NCBI RefSeq assembly: GCF_029267215.1
Contig: NZ_JARIDH010000042.1
Location: 124,001 to 188,000 of the forward strand
Source of the DNA: Clostridium sp.
GTDB lineage: Bacteria > Bacillota > Clostridia > Clostridiales > Clostridiaceae
Length of the DNA: 64,000 nt
Direction of reading: 5' to 3'
Each line of letters begins with the position of its first letter. Position 1 is the first letter of the stretch. The translations under genes were made by a program, and so were the position numbers. Positions 44,392 to 53,574 of this stretch are shown here, piece after piece. The notes under the pieces are model-generated. The model was given only the letters and a program-made list of their open reading frames with translations. It was not told the origin of the DNA and did no database searches.

Positions 44392-44758
44392 AAAAATATC
44401 TTCCTTTCCCTATTTTCTATGACTACCTCTTAATTAATTATATATTAACTCTAGAATTCAAACAAGATTTCACTTTTGTTGAAGACTTTCTTTTAACAAA
44501 AGCAATCTTTATTAAAAACTTTTATACAACTATTTTTGATTCAAACTTAACGACTAACTCAAAATCAAAGCCACTATAAATTATAAATATATTATAAAAA
44601 CTGTACTAAAAGTACTAAGTAATTAATATAACTTAGAAAAAATTTAGTTAGATATACTTAAAAATTTCTTTAAGTTTAAATTCATAATTAAAGTAAAATA
44701 AAAAAACAAACTAAAATAAAAATAGCCATGTAGATAAACTACATAGCTATTTTTATTT
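44392..44758. other. Intergenic region between mgsA and apeA with terminator
   Basis: 367 bp, AT-rich. At 44717-44756 AAAAATAGCCATGTAG pairs imperfectly with CTACATAGCTATTTTT and is the likely terminator of the aminopeptidase gene. Another hairpin, CTTTTGTT...AACAAAAG (44473-44480, 44495-44502), is upstream of mgsA. No ORF seen. Confidence 0.55.
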
Positions 44759-46165
44759 TTAAGCTTCTTCATAAAATGCTTTATAACATTTTTTAGTTTC
44801 AAATATATCAGCCTTTGAAGCCACTTCATATGGTGCATGCATATTTTGAAGTGCAACTCCACAATCTATTACTTCCATATTGTATTGTGCTAAGATATAA
44901 GCGATTGTACCACCGCCACCTTGGTCTACTTTACCAAGCTCAGCTGTTTGCCATACTACATTATTTTTATCCATTATATTTCTTAAGTGAGCTAAATATT
45001 CAGCATTGGCATCATTACATCCTGATTTTCCTCTAGCTCCAGTATATTTACTAAATACAACTCCATTTCCAAAGTATGCAGTATTTTTCTTTTCACATAC
45101 TGATGGATAATTTGGATCATATGCAGCTGTAACGTCAGCTGACAACATAACTGAGTTTTGAAGGCATCTTCTAAGCTTAAGTTCTGAATACTGTCCCATT
45201 CTATCCATAAGCTCTGCAACTATGTTTTCAAAGAATCTAGATTGCATTCCAGTAGCTCCAACACTTCCTATTTCTTCTTTATCAACTAATAAAGCCACGC
45301 AAGTTTTATCAACTTCTCCTAAGTCCATAATAGCCTCTACTGAAGTATAAGCACAAATTCTATCATCATGACCATAAGCTAAAATCATACTTCTATCTAA
45401 TCCATAATCTCTTGCTTTTCCTGCTGGAACTATCTCTAATTCAGCAGAAACAAAATCTTCTTCTGTAATACCATATTTTTTATTTAATAGAACTAGGATA
45501 TTAGCTTTAACTGCCTCTTTTTCCTCTGTGTCTTTTAGTGGCATACTTCCAACTAAAACATTTAAATCTTCTCCTTCAATCACCTTAGACCCTGTTTTAC
45601 CAAGTTGATCTGCTGAAAGGTGAATTAAAAGATCTGAGATTCCTATTACTGGATCACTATCCTCTTCTCCAATTACTATATTAACTTTAGTTCCATCTTT
45701 TTTGATAACTACTCCATGTATTGCAAGTGGCATAGTAACCCATTGATATTTTTTAACTCCACCATAATAATGAGTATCTAATAATGCTAATCCTGAATCT
45801 TCATATAAAGGATTTTGCTTAACATCTATTCTTGGTGAATCTATATGTGCACCTACTATTCTTAATCCTTTTTCTAAGGCTTCTTTTCCAACTTTGATTA
45901 AAGTTATTGTCTTATCCATATTTACTGAATATAACTTGTCAGAAACTTTAACCTCTTCTCCATTTTTAATAATTTCATTAAGGTTTTTGAATCCATCTTT
46001 TTCAACTTGTTTAACGATTTCAGATACACACTCTCTTTCAGTTTTTGCAACTGACATAAAGTTTCTGTATCTCTCACTTAAAGAAAATACTTCCTTCATA
46101 TCGTTTTCTTCATAAATTCCCCAGGCATTTTTTTCATCTCTTTTTAGATTTTTTATATCTTCCAT
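44759..46165 (-). CDS. apeA: M18 family aminopeptidase
   Basis: 468 residues, cytosolic zinc aminopeptidase. Metal and catalytic contexts: VGAHIDSPRIDVKQNP (HxD), LLDTHYYGGVKKYQWV, LVDKEEIGSVGATGMQSR (Glu-Glu), SADVTAAYDPNYP and the C-terminal MHAPYEVASKADI with the last His ligand. AAGGAGGGCAATGTT precedes the ATG. Several overlapping frames are open in this region because of the codon use, but this one carries the full family pattern. Likely releases N-terminal acidic or hydrophobic residues from peptides. Confidence 0.95.
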   Translation of the reverse strand: MEDIKNLKRDEKNAWGIYEENDMKEVFSLSERYRNFMSVAKTERECVSEIVKQVEKDGFKNLNEIIKNGEEVKVSDKLYSVNMDKTITLIKVGKEALEKGLRIVGAHIDSPRIDVKQNPLYEDSGLALLDTHYYGGVKKYQWVTMPLAIHGVVIKKDGTKVNIVIGEEDSDPVIGISDLLIHLSADQLGKTGSKVIEGEDLNVLVGSMPLKDTEEKEAVKANILVLLNKKYGITEEDFVSAELEIVPAGKARDYGLDRSMILAYGHDDRICAYTSVEAIMDLGEVDKTCVALLVDKEEIGSVGATGMQSRFFENIVAELMDRMGQYSELKLRRCLQNSVMLSADVTAAYDPNYPSVCEKKNTAYFGNGVVFSKYTGARGKSGCNDANAEYLAHLRNIMDKNNVVWQTAELGKVDQGGGGTIAYILAQYNMEVIDCGVALQNMHAPYEVASKADIFETKKCYKAFYEEA

Positions 46166-46227
46166 AACATTGCCCTCCTTAATCTTTTCTTAATTTAATT
46201 TTAAACTTTAAGAAAATTTTTGTCAAA

Positions 46228-47157
46228 CTACAAAATTTTTCTTTTTTTAAATAACAACAGTAGAAATATTGCCATAAAAATCAAAACGCCTATTAGTCCA
46301 TAAAAGGCATATGGACAGGTTTTAAAGGGCATAGAATCAAAGCCCATGGAAAATATTGCTGTTATTAATTCAAGAGGAAGAAAAACGGCTGTTATAATGG
46401 TAAAAACCTTCATAAGTTCATTAGTTTTATTAGCAAGTTCAGATTCATAAGCTTCTCTAACTATAGCAAGTTCTTGAGATAAGGTATCTAATGAATTTAT
46501 AAGTTTTTCTATTTTATTACTTATGTTTTTAAAATAAATAATATTTTCTTTTTCTATTACTCCATTTTCATTTAAAACTAAAGAATCTCCTATATATCTA
46601 ATAGGTTTTATTAATTTTCTTAATTTATAAGCTTCTCTTCTTGTGAATAAAAGAGAATTTAAATAAATACTATCTGGATTCTTAAGAATTTCAAGTTCTA
46701 TTCTATCTCCTTCACTTTCAAGCTTAGAAATTATATTATAATTACTTCTTATAATCCTATCTAATAGATAATAAAGAATTATGGAAGGGCTTTTATCTCT
46801 CTTAAAAAGATTACTATTTTTCCCAGCCTTGATATCCTCAATTAATTCATATAGAATTGATATATTACTTTTATAAACAGTTACTATGAAGCTTTTTCCT
46901 AGAAATATATCAAGTTCCTTTGATATTATCTGATTACCTTGTTGCTCTAATATATCTATAAGTATAAATATATAATCTTTAAAATAGTCTATTCTTTGCT
47001 CCTGCTTATAATCTATACATTCTCTTATACATTCATAAGAAAATAACTCTTCTAAGAGATGCACTTCATCCTCTTCCATAAGTATCCAAGCTGGAAACTC
47101 ATCTAAATTCCAACTTTCTTCAATTTTAAAATTTTCTTTAATATTAAAAATAACCAT
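46228..47157 (-). CDS. CorA-family divalent cation transporter-like protein
   Basis: 309 residues. A long alpha-helical cytoplasmic funnel (about 1-245) precedes two C-terminal helices (VFTIITAVFLPLELITAIFS and YGLIGVLIFMAIFLLLLF) with a basic tail, as in CorA. At the loop where CorA proteins have the Gly-Met-Asn selectivity signature before a MPEL-like segment, this protein reads IFSMGFDSMPFK, so GMN is absent. Mg2+ specificity is therefore uncertain. AAAAGGTGATGAT precedes the ATG. Confidence 0.8.
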   Translation of the reverse strand: MVIFNIKENFKIEESWNLDEFPAWILMEEDEVHLLEELFSYECIRECIDYKQEQRIDYFKDYIFILIDILEQQGNQIISKELDIFLGKSFIVTVYKSNISILYELIEDIKAGKNSNLFKRDKSPSIILYYLLDRIIRSNYNIISKLESEGDRIELEILKNPDSIYLNSLLFTRREAYKLRKLIKPIRYIGDSLVLNENGVIEKENIIYFKNISNKIEKLINSLDTLSQELAIVREAYESELANKTNELMKVFTIITAVFLPLELITAIFSMGFDSMPFKTCPYAFYGLIGVLIFMAIFLLLLFKKRKIL

Positions 47158-47228
47158 ATCATCACCTTTTAATTATGATATGGTTATATTTTGTGTAATT
47201 TATTTAATTTTAATCAAAATAGAAAATT

Positions 47229-48152
47229 CTAATTTATATTATCCTTTTCCATACTCTCTAACATTCTCTTTTCAATAATATCTACTGGAGTAATATCAGA
47301 CATTCTTTGATATCTATAGTTTGCAGCAGCTGCTTCTATTATCACAGCTATATTTCTGCCTGGTCTTATAGGAACTCTTAATTTTTTAACCTTAACTCCT
47401 AAAATATCTTGATATTCATCATTAACACCTAATCTATCATAATCTCCATCATCTTTCCAATGTTCAAAATGAATTATGATTTTGATTTGCTTAGAGTTTA
47501 ATATTGAACTTAACCCATAAAGAGCAGACACGTCAATTATTCCCATTCCTCTAACTTCTAACATTCCAAATGTTATTTTTGGTGATCTACCTATTAAATC
47601 TCCATCAATCTCTTTTATATCTACAGCATCATCTGTTACTAACCTATGTCCTCTTTTAATAAGTTCTAAGGCAGTCTCACTTTTTCCAATACCACTTTCT
47701 CCTGTTATTAACATTCCTATACCATAAACATCAACTAAAACTCCATGTAATCTTGTTTCTGGAGCCATTTTATCTGATAAATACATTGTAAGTTTACTTA
47801 TGAACTTAGTTGTTATCATGTTAGTTCTAAGAATCCAAAGGCTTCTTTTTCTAGCTGCTCTAATAAGTTCATCATGTATTTCTAAATCTCTAGTTATAAC
47901 AAGACATGATATATCAAAAGAAAAGAACTTACTTAATCTTTTCTTTCTTAAATCTGTAGACATGTCTTCTAAGAAACTCCACTCAGCTTTACCAATAACC
48001 TGAATTCTCTCTGGAGCAAAATAGTTATAAAAACCTGCAAGTTGTAATCCTGGTCTATTAACATCGCTAACATTTATAGGTACATTTTGCTCTCCTGTTT
48101 GGACCACCTCAAGATTAAAATCCCTTATTAACTTTTCTACTGTAACACCCAC
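47229..48152 (-). CDS. hprK: HPr kinase/phosphorylase
   Basis: About 307 residues from the GTG at 48152, which has AAGGGTGA just before it. HprK phosphorylates HPr on Ser46 and dephosphorylates it, linking glycolytic status to carbon catabolite control. P-loop GMLITGESGIGKSETALELI, HPrK signature RRKRLVTDDAVDI-like region (GHRLVTDDAVDIKEIDG) and EVRGMGIIDVSALYG are intact. It follows a DUF896 gene by 11 bp, forming a small operon. Confidence 0.95.
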   Translation of the reverse strand: MGVTVEKLIRDFNLEVVQTGEQNVPINVSDVNRPGLQLAGFYNYFAPERIQVIGKAEWSFLEDMSTDLRKKRLSKFFSFDISCLVITRDLEIHDELIRAARKRSLWILRTNMITTKFISKLTMYLSDKMAPETRLHGVLVDVYGIGMLITGESGIGKSETALELIKRGHRLVTDDAVDIKEIDGDLIGRSPKITFGMLEVRGMGIIDVSALYGLSSILNSKQIKIIIHFEHWKDDGDYDRLGVNDEYQDILGVKVKKLRVPIRPGRNIAVIIEAAAANYRYQRMSDITPVDIIEKRMLESMEKDNIN

Positions 48153-48163
48153 ATAAATCACCC

Positions 48164-48343
48164 TTAATTTTTCTTATTTTTTGGCTCTATCCCTTTTAAT
48201 TGGTCTCTTAAATTATTTTTAAACCTATTTATATATTCTCTTCTAAGCTCTTCTCTCTCTTTATGCTCTTCTTCACTTAATCCTTCTTCTTTGTGTTTTT
48301 TATGTAACTCATTTATTCTTTTAGTTAACTCTTCTATATGCAT
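48164..48343 (-). CDS. DUF896 (YnzC-type) small protein
   Basis: 59 residues read directly on the minus strand: MHIEELTKRINELHKKHKEE, then GLSEEEHKEREELRREYINR, then FKNNLRDQLKGIEPKNKKN and a TAA. The EREELRREYI...NLRDQL pattern is typical of DUF896 (UPF0291) proteins of Firmicutes, helical and of unknown role. AGGAGAAGAAAA precedes the ATG. It lies directly upstream of hprK, with stop-to-start spacing of 11 bp. Confidence 0.85.
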   Translation of the reverse strand: MHIEELTKRINELHKKHKEEGLSEEEHKEREELRREYINRFKNNLRDQLKGIEPKNKKN

Positions 48344-48467
48344 TTTTCTTCTCCTTTGCTAATATAACTTTATTTATAATATTATTTTACATTTATATGT
48401 ATTTTTTATCAAGAATTCTTTCTTATTTTAAACTCTTAATATAATCATATTAAGTATTTAACCAAAA

Positions 48468-48568
48468 CTCTGTTTTAAGAGAGTTTTGATTTTATCTATA
48501 CCATAAGACCTTGCTTATTAAGATGGTCTTATAGTTCTATGTAAAATAAAAACTAGTTTAAAACAGAG
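48468..48568. repeat. Dispersed palindromic repeat, complete copy (A)
   Basis: 101 bp imperfect palindrome. The left arm runs CTCTGTTTTAAGAGAGTTTT then GATTTTATCTATACCATAAGACC; the right arm is its near reverse complement, GGTCTTATAGTTCTATGTAA to TTTAAAACAGAG. The centre is TTGCTTATTAAGAT. Ends CTCTGTTTTAA / TTAAAACAGAG are shared with copies B-E. Lies in the 390-bp spacer between DUF896 and the plus-strand gene at 48732. Confidence 0.85.
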
Positions 48569-48731
48569 CATTAAATAAAAATTTTGATACCAACAAGTAA
48601 ATTTTTTAGAAATTTTTCCATTTTTCCCCTTAAATCTTCTTAATTTATCCTATAATAGTTATATAATATTTATAGAATGACAAATTTCATATTATAAGGT
48701 ATAAGTTATTTTGTAGACAAGGGTGGGATTT

Positions 48732-50126
48732 ATGGATGATAAAAAAAATTCTTTAAAAAAACTTAGTAATTCAGATAAGGTTAAATTAATAAATAACTCC
48801 TTAGTTTTAGAAGGATTAACACTTAAAGAACTTTCAAAAAAACTAAAAATACAAAAAAAAGAAATAATATCTTTCATGGAAAAGGAAGGTTTCGTATTTA
48901 ATTTAGAAGAAGGTTATTTTAAAAAGCCTTGTAATTCTTCTAAAATTAAGATTCTTTCAAACTCTATTAAGGATAATAAAGAAAATGAACCAAATGTTTC
49001 AAAGGAATATATTGCTAAAACAATTGATATTTCAACTGAAAACAATGGTTGTGACAGGGAAGATATTCAATCTTTATTAGATTCTCTAAGCAAAAAATTT
49101 AATATAAAAGAAGAAGATCCCTCAACCTTATTGCCGAAGATAAAAAACATAAAAAAAGAAGATGTTGAAATTAAAGAAGAAAAAGAGGATGTTTTAAAAG
49201 AAAAAAATAATCTAGAGTCTTCATACGAAAGTACAAAAGAAACTTCTTCTGAAGGTAATATGGATTTAACCCCTAAAACAATTGTTTTAGAAAGTCCAAG
49301 AGTTACTAGAATAGAAAGACATAAGAAGAATAAAAAAGGATTCTTTAAAAGTATTATTTCTTTGTTTAAAAGTATATTTTATCTAAAGTCCAATAAAGGT
49401 AAGAAGAAAAATAATTTAATTTCTACTACTAAAGAAGAAATATCTCTAAATAAAAAAGAGGTAGAACCAAAAGAAATTAATGAAAATATTAAATTTAAAG
49501 AGGACAAAAGCACCTTTTCTCCTACTTTAATAAAAGAAAAAGGGAATGAATTAGTTATTAATGAAGAGGCTTCTTTAGATGAAGTAAATGATAAAATATC
49601 CTCATTAAATGAAATATGCAAAGAAGCTTATGAAGAGATAGCAGCTGAACTTCACACTCTTGAAGATGATAAAAGGGATATTATTGATTTCTTTAATAGA
49701 ACTTCTTCAAAAGAGAAAAATGAGAGTGTTTCTAAAGAGTTTTCTTTAAGTAAAATAAATGAAGAAAAAGATGAATATTCTTCTGAAAAGGAAGAATTAC
49801 TTAATAGACTTTCAAAAGAAAATAAAAGCACAAAAATAAAATATGCTAAAAACATAACCCCTTCTAAAGTTAAGGATTGTAATTGTAATAAAAATCATAA
49901 AGATAATCTTCTTGATATTGATTTAGAGTCATTAAATTATTTAAAAAACGAAATTGTAAATCTTAAAATAGATTCTTCATTCATTGAAAACATAAAATCA
50001 AATAAAATTGAAGAAAATAATATAAATCCTTGTGATTTAGAAAAAAGAATTACTCTTTTAGAGAAAAAAGTAACTGAGCTTGAAAATTTCTTTATGGAAA
50101 TTTTTCAAGGAATGCTTACAAAATAA
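48732..50126 (+). CDS. Lys/Glu-rich protein with N-terminal HTH-like segment
   Basis: 464 residues from the ATG at 48732 (AAGGGTGGG precedes it; an in-frame GTG lies 9 bp earlier). Near the N-terminus LTLKELSKKLKIQKKEIISF resembles an HTH or IF2-N-like element. The middle is a long charged, low-complexity stretch with Ser/Glu/Lys runs. The last 70 residues (SLNYLKNEIVNLKIDSSFIE, then EKRITLLEKKVTELENFF) form a coiled coil. The basic KKNKKGFFKSIISLFKSIF segment near residue 200 could be amphipathic and bind membranes. No family recognised; perhaps a regulator or scaffold. Confidence 0.6.
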   Translation: MDDKKNSLKKLSNSDKVKLINNSLVLEGLTLKELSKKLKIQKKEIISFMEKEGFVFNLEEGYFKKPCNSSKIKILSNSIKDNKENEPNVSKEYIAKTIDISTENNGCDREDIQSLLDSLSKKFNIKEEDPSTLLPKIKNIKKEDVEIKEEKEDVLKEKNNLESSYESTKETSSEGNMDLTPKTIVLESPRVTRIERHKKNKKGFFKSIISLFKSIFYLKSNKGKKKNNLISTTKEEISLNKKEVEPKEINENIKFKEDKSTFSPTLIKEKGNELVINEEASLDEVNDKISSLNEICKEAYEEIAAELHTLEDDKRDIIDFFNRTSSKEKNESVSKEFSLSKINEEKDEYSSEKEELLNRLSKENKSTKIKYAKNITPSKVKDCNCNKNHKDNLLDIDLESLNYLKNEIVNLKIDSSFIENIKSNKIEENNINPCDLEKRITLLEKKVTELENFFMEIFQGMLTK

Positions 50127-50152
50127 AAAAACTCCTAATATTAGGAGTTTTT
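50125..50152 (+). terminator. Terminator of the Lys/Glu-rich gene
   Basis: Nearly continuous perfect palindrome AAAAAACTCCTAATATTAGG-AGTTTTTT with T-rich tail; overlaps the stop codon. Confidence 0.85.
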
Positions 50153-50240
50153 TTATTATAATTTATTTTAATCATAGAAAATAAGTTTTATACTTATACT
50201 ATAATAATGTCACACTACTAACTTTAGGAGGAATTGACTT

Positions 50241-51863
50241 ATGTCAAAAACAAATTTACAATTAGAAGAACTTAAAAAGGTTTATGGTAAAATAAGTCCT
50301 TTTGAATTTAAAAACAAATTAATAGACCTAGCAAAGGACAAAAAAAGTGCTCGTTCTCTTTTAGATGCAGGAAGAGGAAATCCTAACTGGACAGCTTCCA
50401 CTCCAAGAGATGCCTACTTTACATTTGGTCATTTTGCAGTATCAGAGACAAGACATACTTTTTGTAAGGGTGACTTAGCAGGTATGCCTACAAAAAAAGG
50501 TATTTATAATAGATTTTTAGATTATGTAAAAAACAATCCAAATTCTCCTGGAATAGATTTATTAAGTAAAATAATAGATTTCGGAGTAAAAGAAAAGAAT
50601 TTTCATGGAGATGATTTTGTATATGAACTTGCAGATGCAATCATAGGGGATAACTATCCATTTCCAGATAGAATGCTTCCTCACATTGAATCTATAGTTC
50701 ATGACTATTTAATAAAAGAACTTTGCTACTTACCTCCTTCAAAAAATTTCAAACTTTTTGCTGTAGAGGGCGCAACAGCTGCCATGTGTTATATATTTGA
50801 TTCACTTATAGCTAATAAACTTCTTGAAAAAGGAGATAAAATAGCTATAATGACACCTATTTTTACTCCTTATCTAGAAATTCCTATGATTCCTAGATAT
50901 GATTTAGAAAGTGTTTATATTCATGCTAATGAAATAACTGAAAATGGAGTTCACACTTGGCAATATCCAGAAGAAGAACTAAACAAATTAAAAGATACCT
51001 CAATTAAAGCCTTATTTTTAGTTAATCCAAGTAATCCACCATCAGTTGCTATTCATGATAATAGTAAAAAAATACTTAAAAATATAGTTGAAAAATATAA
51101 TAAAAACCTTATGATAATATCTGATGATGTTTATGGAACTTTTGTTAATAATTTTCAATCACTTGTGGCTGACTTTCCTAAAAATTCAATAGGAGTTTAT
51201 TCATTTTCTAAATATTTTGGAGTTACAGGATGGAGACTTGGAGTACTTGCACTTTATGAAGATAATATATTTGATGAACTAATTAAGGAACTTCCTAATG
51301 ATAAAAAAGAGCTTGTAAATAAAAGATATGAGTCTCTTTCAACTAATCCAGAAAAAATAAAGTTTATAGATAGAATTGTTGCAGATAGTCGTCAAGTTGC
51401 CCTTAATCATACAGCTGGGCTTTCAACTCCTCAGCAGGTTCAAATGGCATTCTTCTCAGCATTCTCTCTTATAGATAGAGAAGATATTTACAAAAATCAA
51501 ACCATAAATATATGTCATAGACGTCAAAAATTATTATTTGATGGTCTTGGAATAAAAGTAGAAGAAGATCCATATGACGCAGCTTACTATGCAGAATTTG
51601 ATTTACTTCAATGGGCATTAAATAACTATGGTGAAGATTTTGCTAAATACTTAAAAGGTAATTTCAAACCAGTTGATGTATTATATAAACTTGCAGAAGA
51701 ATCTTCAATAGTTCTACTAAGTGGTGGTGGATTCCAAGGACCTGAGTGGTCAGTTAGAATTTCTTTAGCCAATTTAGAGGATGAAGCTTACTCAAAAATA
51801 GGAACTGTCTTAAGAAAAATATTAGAAGGCTTCGTAACATCATGGAAAAGTTCATTAAAATAA
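50241..51863 (+). CDS. aspD: Bifunctional aspartate aminotransferase / aspartate 4-decarboxylase
   Basis: 540 residues, matching the unusually long aspartate beta-decarboxylases (about 530-545) of the aminotransferase fold. It converts L-aspartate to L-alanine plus CO2, with side transaminase activity. Motifs: DAGRGNPNWTASTPRDAYF at the N-terminus, NPSNPPSVAIHD, ISDDVYGTFVNNF and PLP-lysine context YSFSKYFGVTGWRLGVL near residue 325. GGAGGAATTGACTT precedes the ATG. No AspT antiporter gene adjoins, unlike in some lactobacilli. Confidence 0.93.
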   Translation: MSKTNLQLEELKKVYGKISPFEFKNKLIDLAKDKKSARSLLDAGRGNPNWTASTPRDAYFTFGHFAVSETRHTFCKGDLAGMPTKKGIYNRFLDYVKNNPNSPGIDLLSKIIDFGVKEKNFHGDDFVYELADAIIGDNYPFPDRMLPHIESIVHDYLIKELCYLPPSKNFKLFAVEGATAAMCYIFDSLIANKLLEKGDKIAIMTPIFTPYLEIPMIPRYDLESVYIHANEITENGVHTWQYPEEELNKLKDTSIKALFLVNPSNPPSVAIHDNSKKILKNIVEKYNKNLMIISDDVYGTFVNNFQSLVADFPKNSIGVYSFSKYFGVTGWRLGVLALYEDNIFDELIKELPNDKKELVNKRYESLSTNPEKIKFIDRIVADSRQVALNHTAGLSTPQQVQMAFFSAFSLIDREDIYKNQTINICHRRQKLLFDGLGIKVEEDPYDAAYYAEFDLLQWALNNYGEDFAKYLKGNFKPVDVLYKLAEESSIVLLSGGGFQGPEWSVRISLANLEDEAYSKIGTVLRKILEGFVTSWKSSLK

Positions 51864-51874
51864 ATTTTTTTGGT

Positions 51875-51937
51875 TATGTTTTAAGAGAGTGTTGATTTTA
51901 GATACCTCTTCTTAACCATCACTGGTTTAAAATAGAG
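51875..51937. repeat. Copy E of dispersed palindromic repeat, short form
   Basis: TATGTTTTAAGAGAGTGTTG then ATTTTAGATACC at the left, GGTTTAAAATAGAG at the right; same termini as copy A with a shortened centre. Begins 12 bp after the aspD stop. Confidence 0.6.
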
Positions 51938-51969
51938 ACAAATTTTTAAATATATACTAAAAATACAAT

Positions 51970-52026
51970 GTAATCATGAAGAGAGAATTATTAAATAAGA
52001 TTTATTAAAATTCTCTCCATGATTAC
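51970..52026. terminator. Long stem between aspD and the Met/Cys-rich gene
   Basis: GTAATCATGAAGAGAGAATT pairs with AATTCTCTCCATGATTAC with one bulge and a 19-nt loop. It lies between convergent genes and can end both transcripts. Confidence 0.65.
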
Positions 52027-52043
52027 TTAAATTCTAAAAGATA

Positions 52044-53495
52044 TTACATCTTCATCATTTTATTCATATATTTGTCATATGCCTTATCACATTTCTCTTT
52101 CATTTCCATAAGATCATAGTCTTTAATATAATTGTTTACCATGTCCATATACATTTCTTTCATGCCTTCCATGCATTTTTTGTAATTCTTCATAAACTTT
52201 TCTTTGCACTCTTCTAAAGTGGTATTCTCTTCATACATATCCATAGCATAGCAATGCATTTTCTTATTCAATTTCATACATTTTTGCATCATATATTCTT
52301 TTATTTCATCCATATTTTCGTCTTTAGCATCCATATCATCTATAATGTCCATGCACATTTCCATAAGCTCTTTTCCAAGTTCATTTAAATTGTCCATATA
52401 CATGTTCATCATTTCTAATTTCTTTTCACATATTTTTTTTATTTCTTCTTTGTCCATTCCAATATACATTTTATAGTTATCTTTCTCTTTCATGAACATA
52501 TCATAGCAATTTTTCATATGAAATTCCATCATCTGATCATGTAATAAATTTTTCTCTTTTTCACAAACCTCTCTTAATCCATCTATAACTTCATCTTCAT
52601 CTTCATCTTTTCTATTTATGTGCTTTCTAGCTGACTTCTCCATATATTTCATCATCTTATCCATACATTTCATTGCACAATCAATAAGATGTTTTTTTAG
52701 TTCTTCATAAGTCATGTCTTGCATATCATAGCTTTTAGCTAAATCCATGTTAAGTTCTTCCATAAGCTCCATGCATTTATCCATACAATCTTTATAAATT
52801 GAATAAATAGTATTTTTGCTTACATCATTTTTCTTTAAGTAACATATACATTTTTCTATACAATTTACCATACAATTATGAACACATTTCATAGTTTTTT
52901 GGTTCATGTATATTTTAAACATGCATTTAAGATCATTATCTTCCATATCTTCTTGCATCATATCATAATTTTTATATTTATCCATTTTGAAATATCCTTG
53001 ATGTGATCCACACATTGGACACTTCATTGGTGCTGATTTACTAGTTATCATATAGCAACACTTAGTACAACTCCAATTAACATCCATTTCAGATTCATAC
53101 ATAGTTCCATCAACTATTTTTTTATGAATCTCTTCTAACTCTCTATGGTGTTTTTTCATAACTTTATGAAGCTCTTTATAAAAGTCTGCTATTTCATCAA
53201 AGCCTTCTTCCCTAGCAGTTTTCTCATACTCTTTATACATATCATTGCAACTACACATCATAGCCATTTTTAAATTATCTTCTGTATCTCCAATATTACC
53301 TAAAAAACCCTCATACATTCTTTTTATATATTGATATTCACAGCTTTCCATTTCTCCAAACATATGAGCTATACAGTTATATTTATCCTTTTCAGCTCTT
53401 TTACTATACATTTTATATTTACCCATTGCTCTACAAGCCTCTGCAAATGACTTATATAAATTTATTTCAGTTTTACTGCCTTTTAATCCTTTCAT
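52044..53495 (-). CDS. Rubrerythrin-derived protein with Met/Cys-rich C-terminal extension
   Basis: 483 residues. Residues 1-135 align with the ferritin-like domain of rubrerythrin (opens LKGSKTEINLYKSFAEACRA; EKTAREEGFDEIADFYKEL later). Residues 141-169 are a rubredoxin-like domain with all four cysteines (143, 146, 159, 162; WSCTKCC, MKCPMCGSHQG). The diiron ligands look lost: Rbr EKEH corresponds to EYQY, GEHYEW to CSCNDM. Residues 171-483 form an extension with, by hand count, about 53 Met and 19 Cys, mixed with Lys, Asp and Glu. Possibly metal storage or oxidant quenching. AAGAGGATGTT precedes the ATG. Confidence 0.8.
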   Translation of the reverse strand: MKGLKGSKTEINLYKSFAEACRAMGKYKMYSKRAEKDKYNCIAHMFGEMESCEYQYIKRMYEGFLGNIGDTEDNLKMAMMCSCNDMYKEYEKTAREEGFDEIADFYKELHKVMKKHHRELEEIHKKIVDGTMYESEMDVNWSCTKCCYMITSKSAPMKCPMCGSHQGYFKMDKYKNYDMMQEDMEDNDLKCMFKIYMNQKTMKCVHNCMVNCIEKCICYLKKNDVSKNTIYSIYKDCMDKCMELMEELNMDLAKSYDMQDMTYEELKKHLIDCAMKCMDKMMKYMEKSARKHINRKDEDEDEVIDGLREVCEKEKNLLHDQMMEFHMKNCYDMFMKEKDNYKMYIGMDKEEIKKICEKKLEMMNMYMDNLNELGKELMEMCMDIIDDMDAKDENMDEIKEYMMQKCMKLNKKMHCYAMDMYEENTTLEECKEKFMKNYKKCMEGMKEMYMDMVNNYIKDYDLMEMKEKCDKAYDKYMNKMMKM

Positions 53496-53574
53496 AACAT
53501 CCTCTTAAATAATTAATAACTAATTATAAAATATTCAAAAGAAACAATATATGACACTATTTATTTAAACTCTT

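Noticed and set aside
44644..45219. Several open frames overlapping the M18 aminopeptidase
   Set aside because: Composition-driven shadows in AT-rich DNA; the aminopeptidase frame holds all family motifs and a proper ribosome site.
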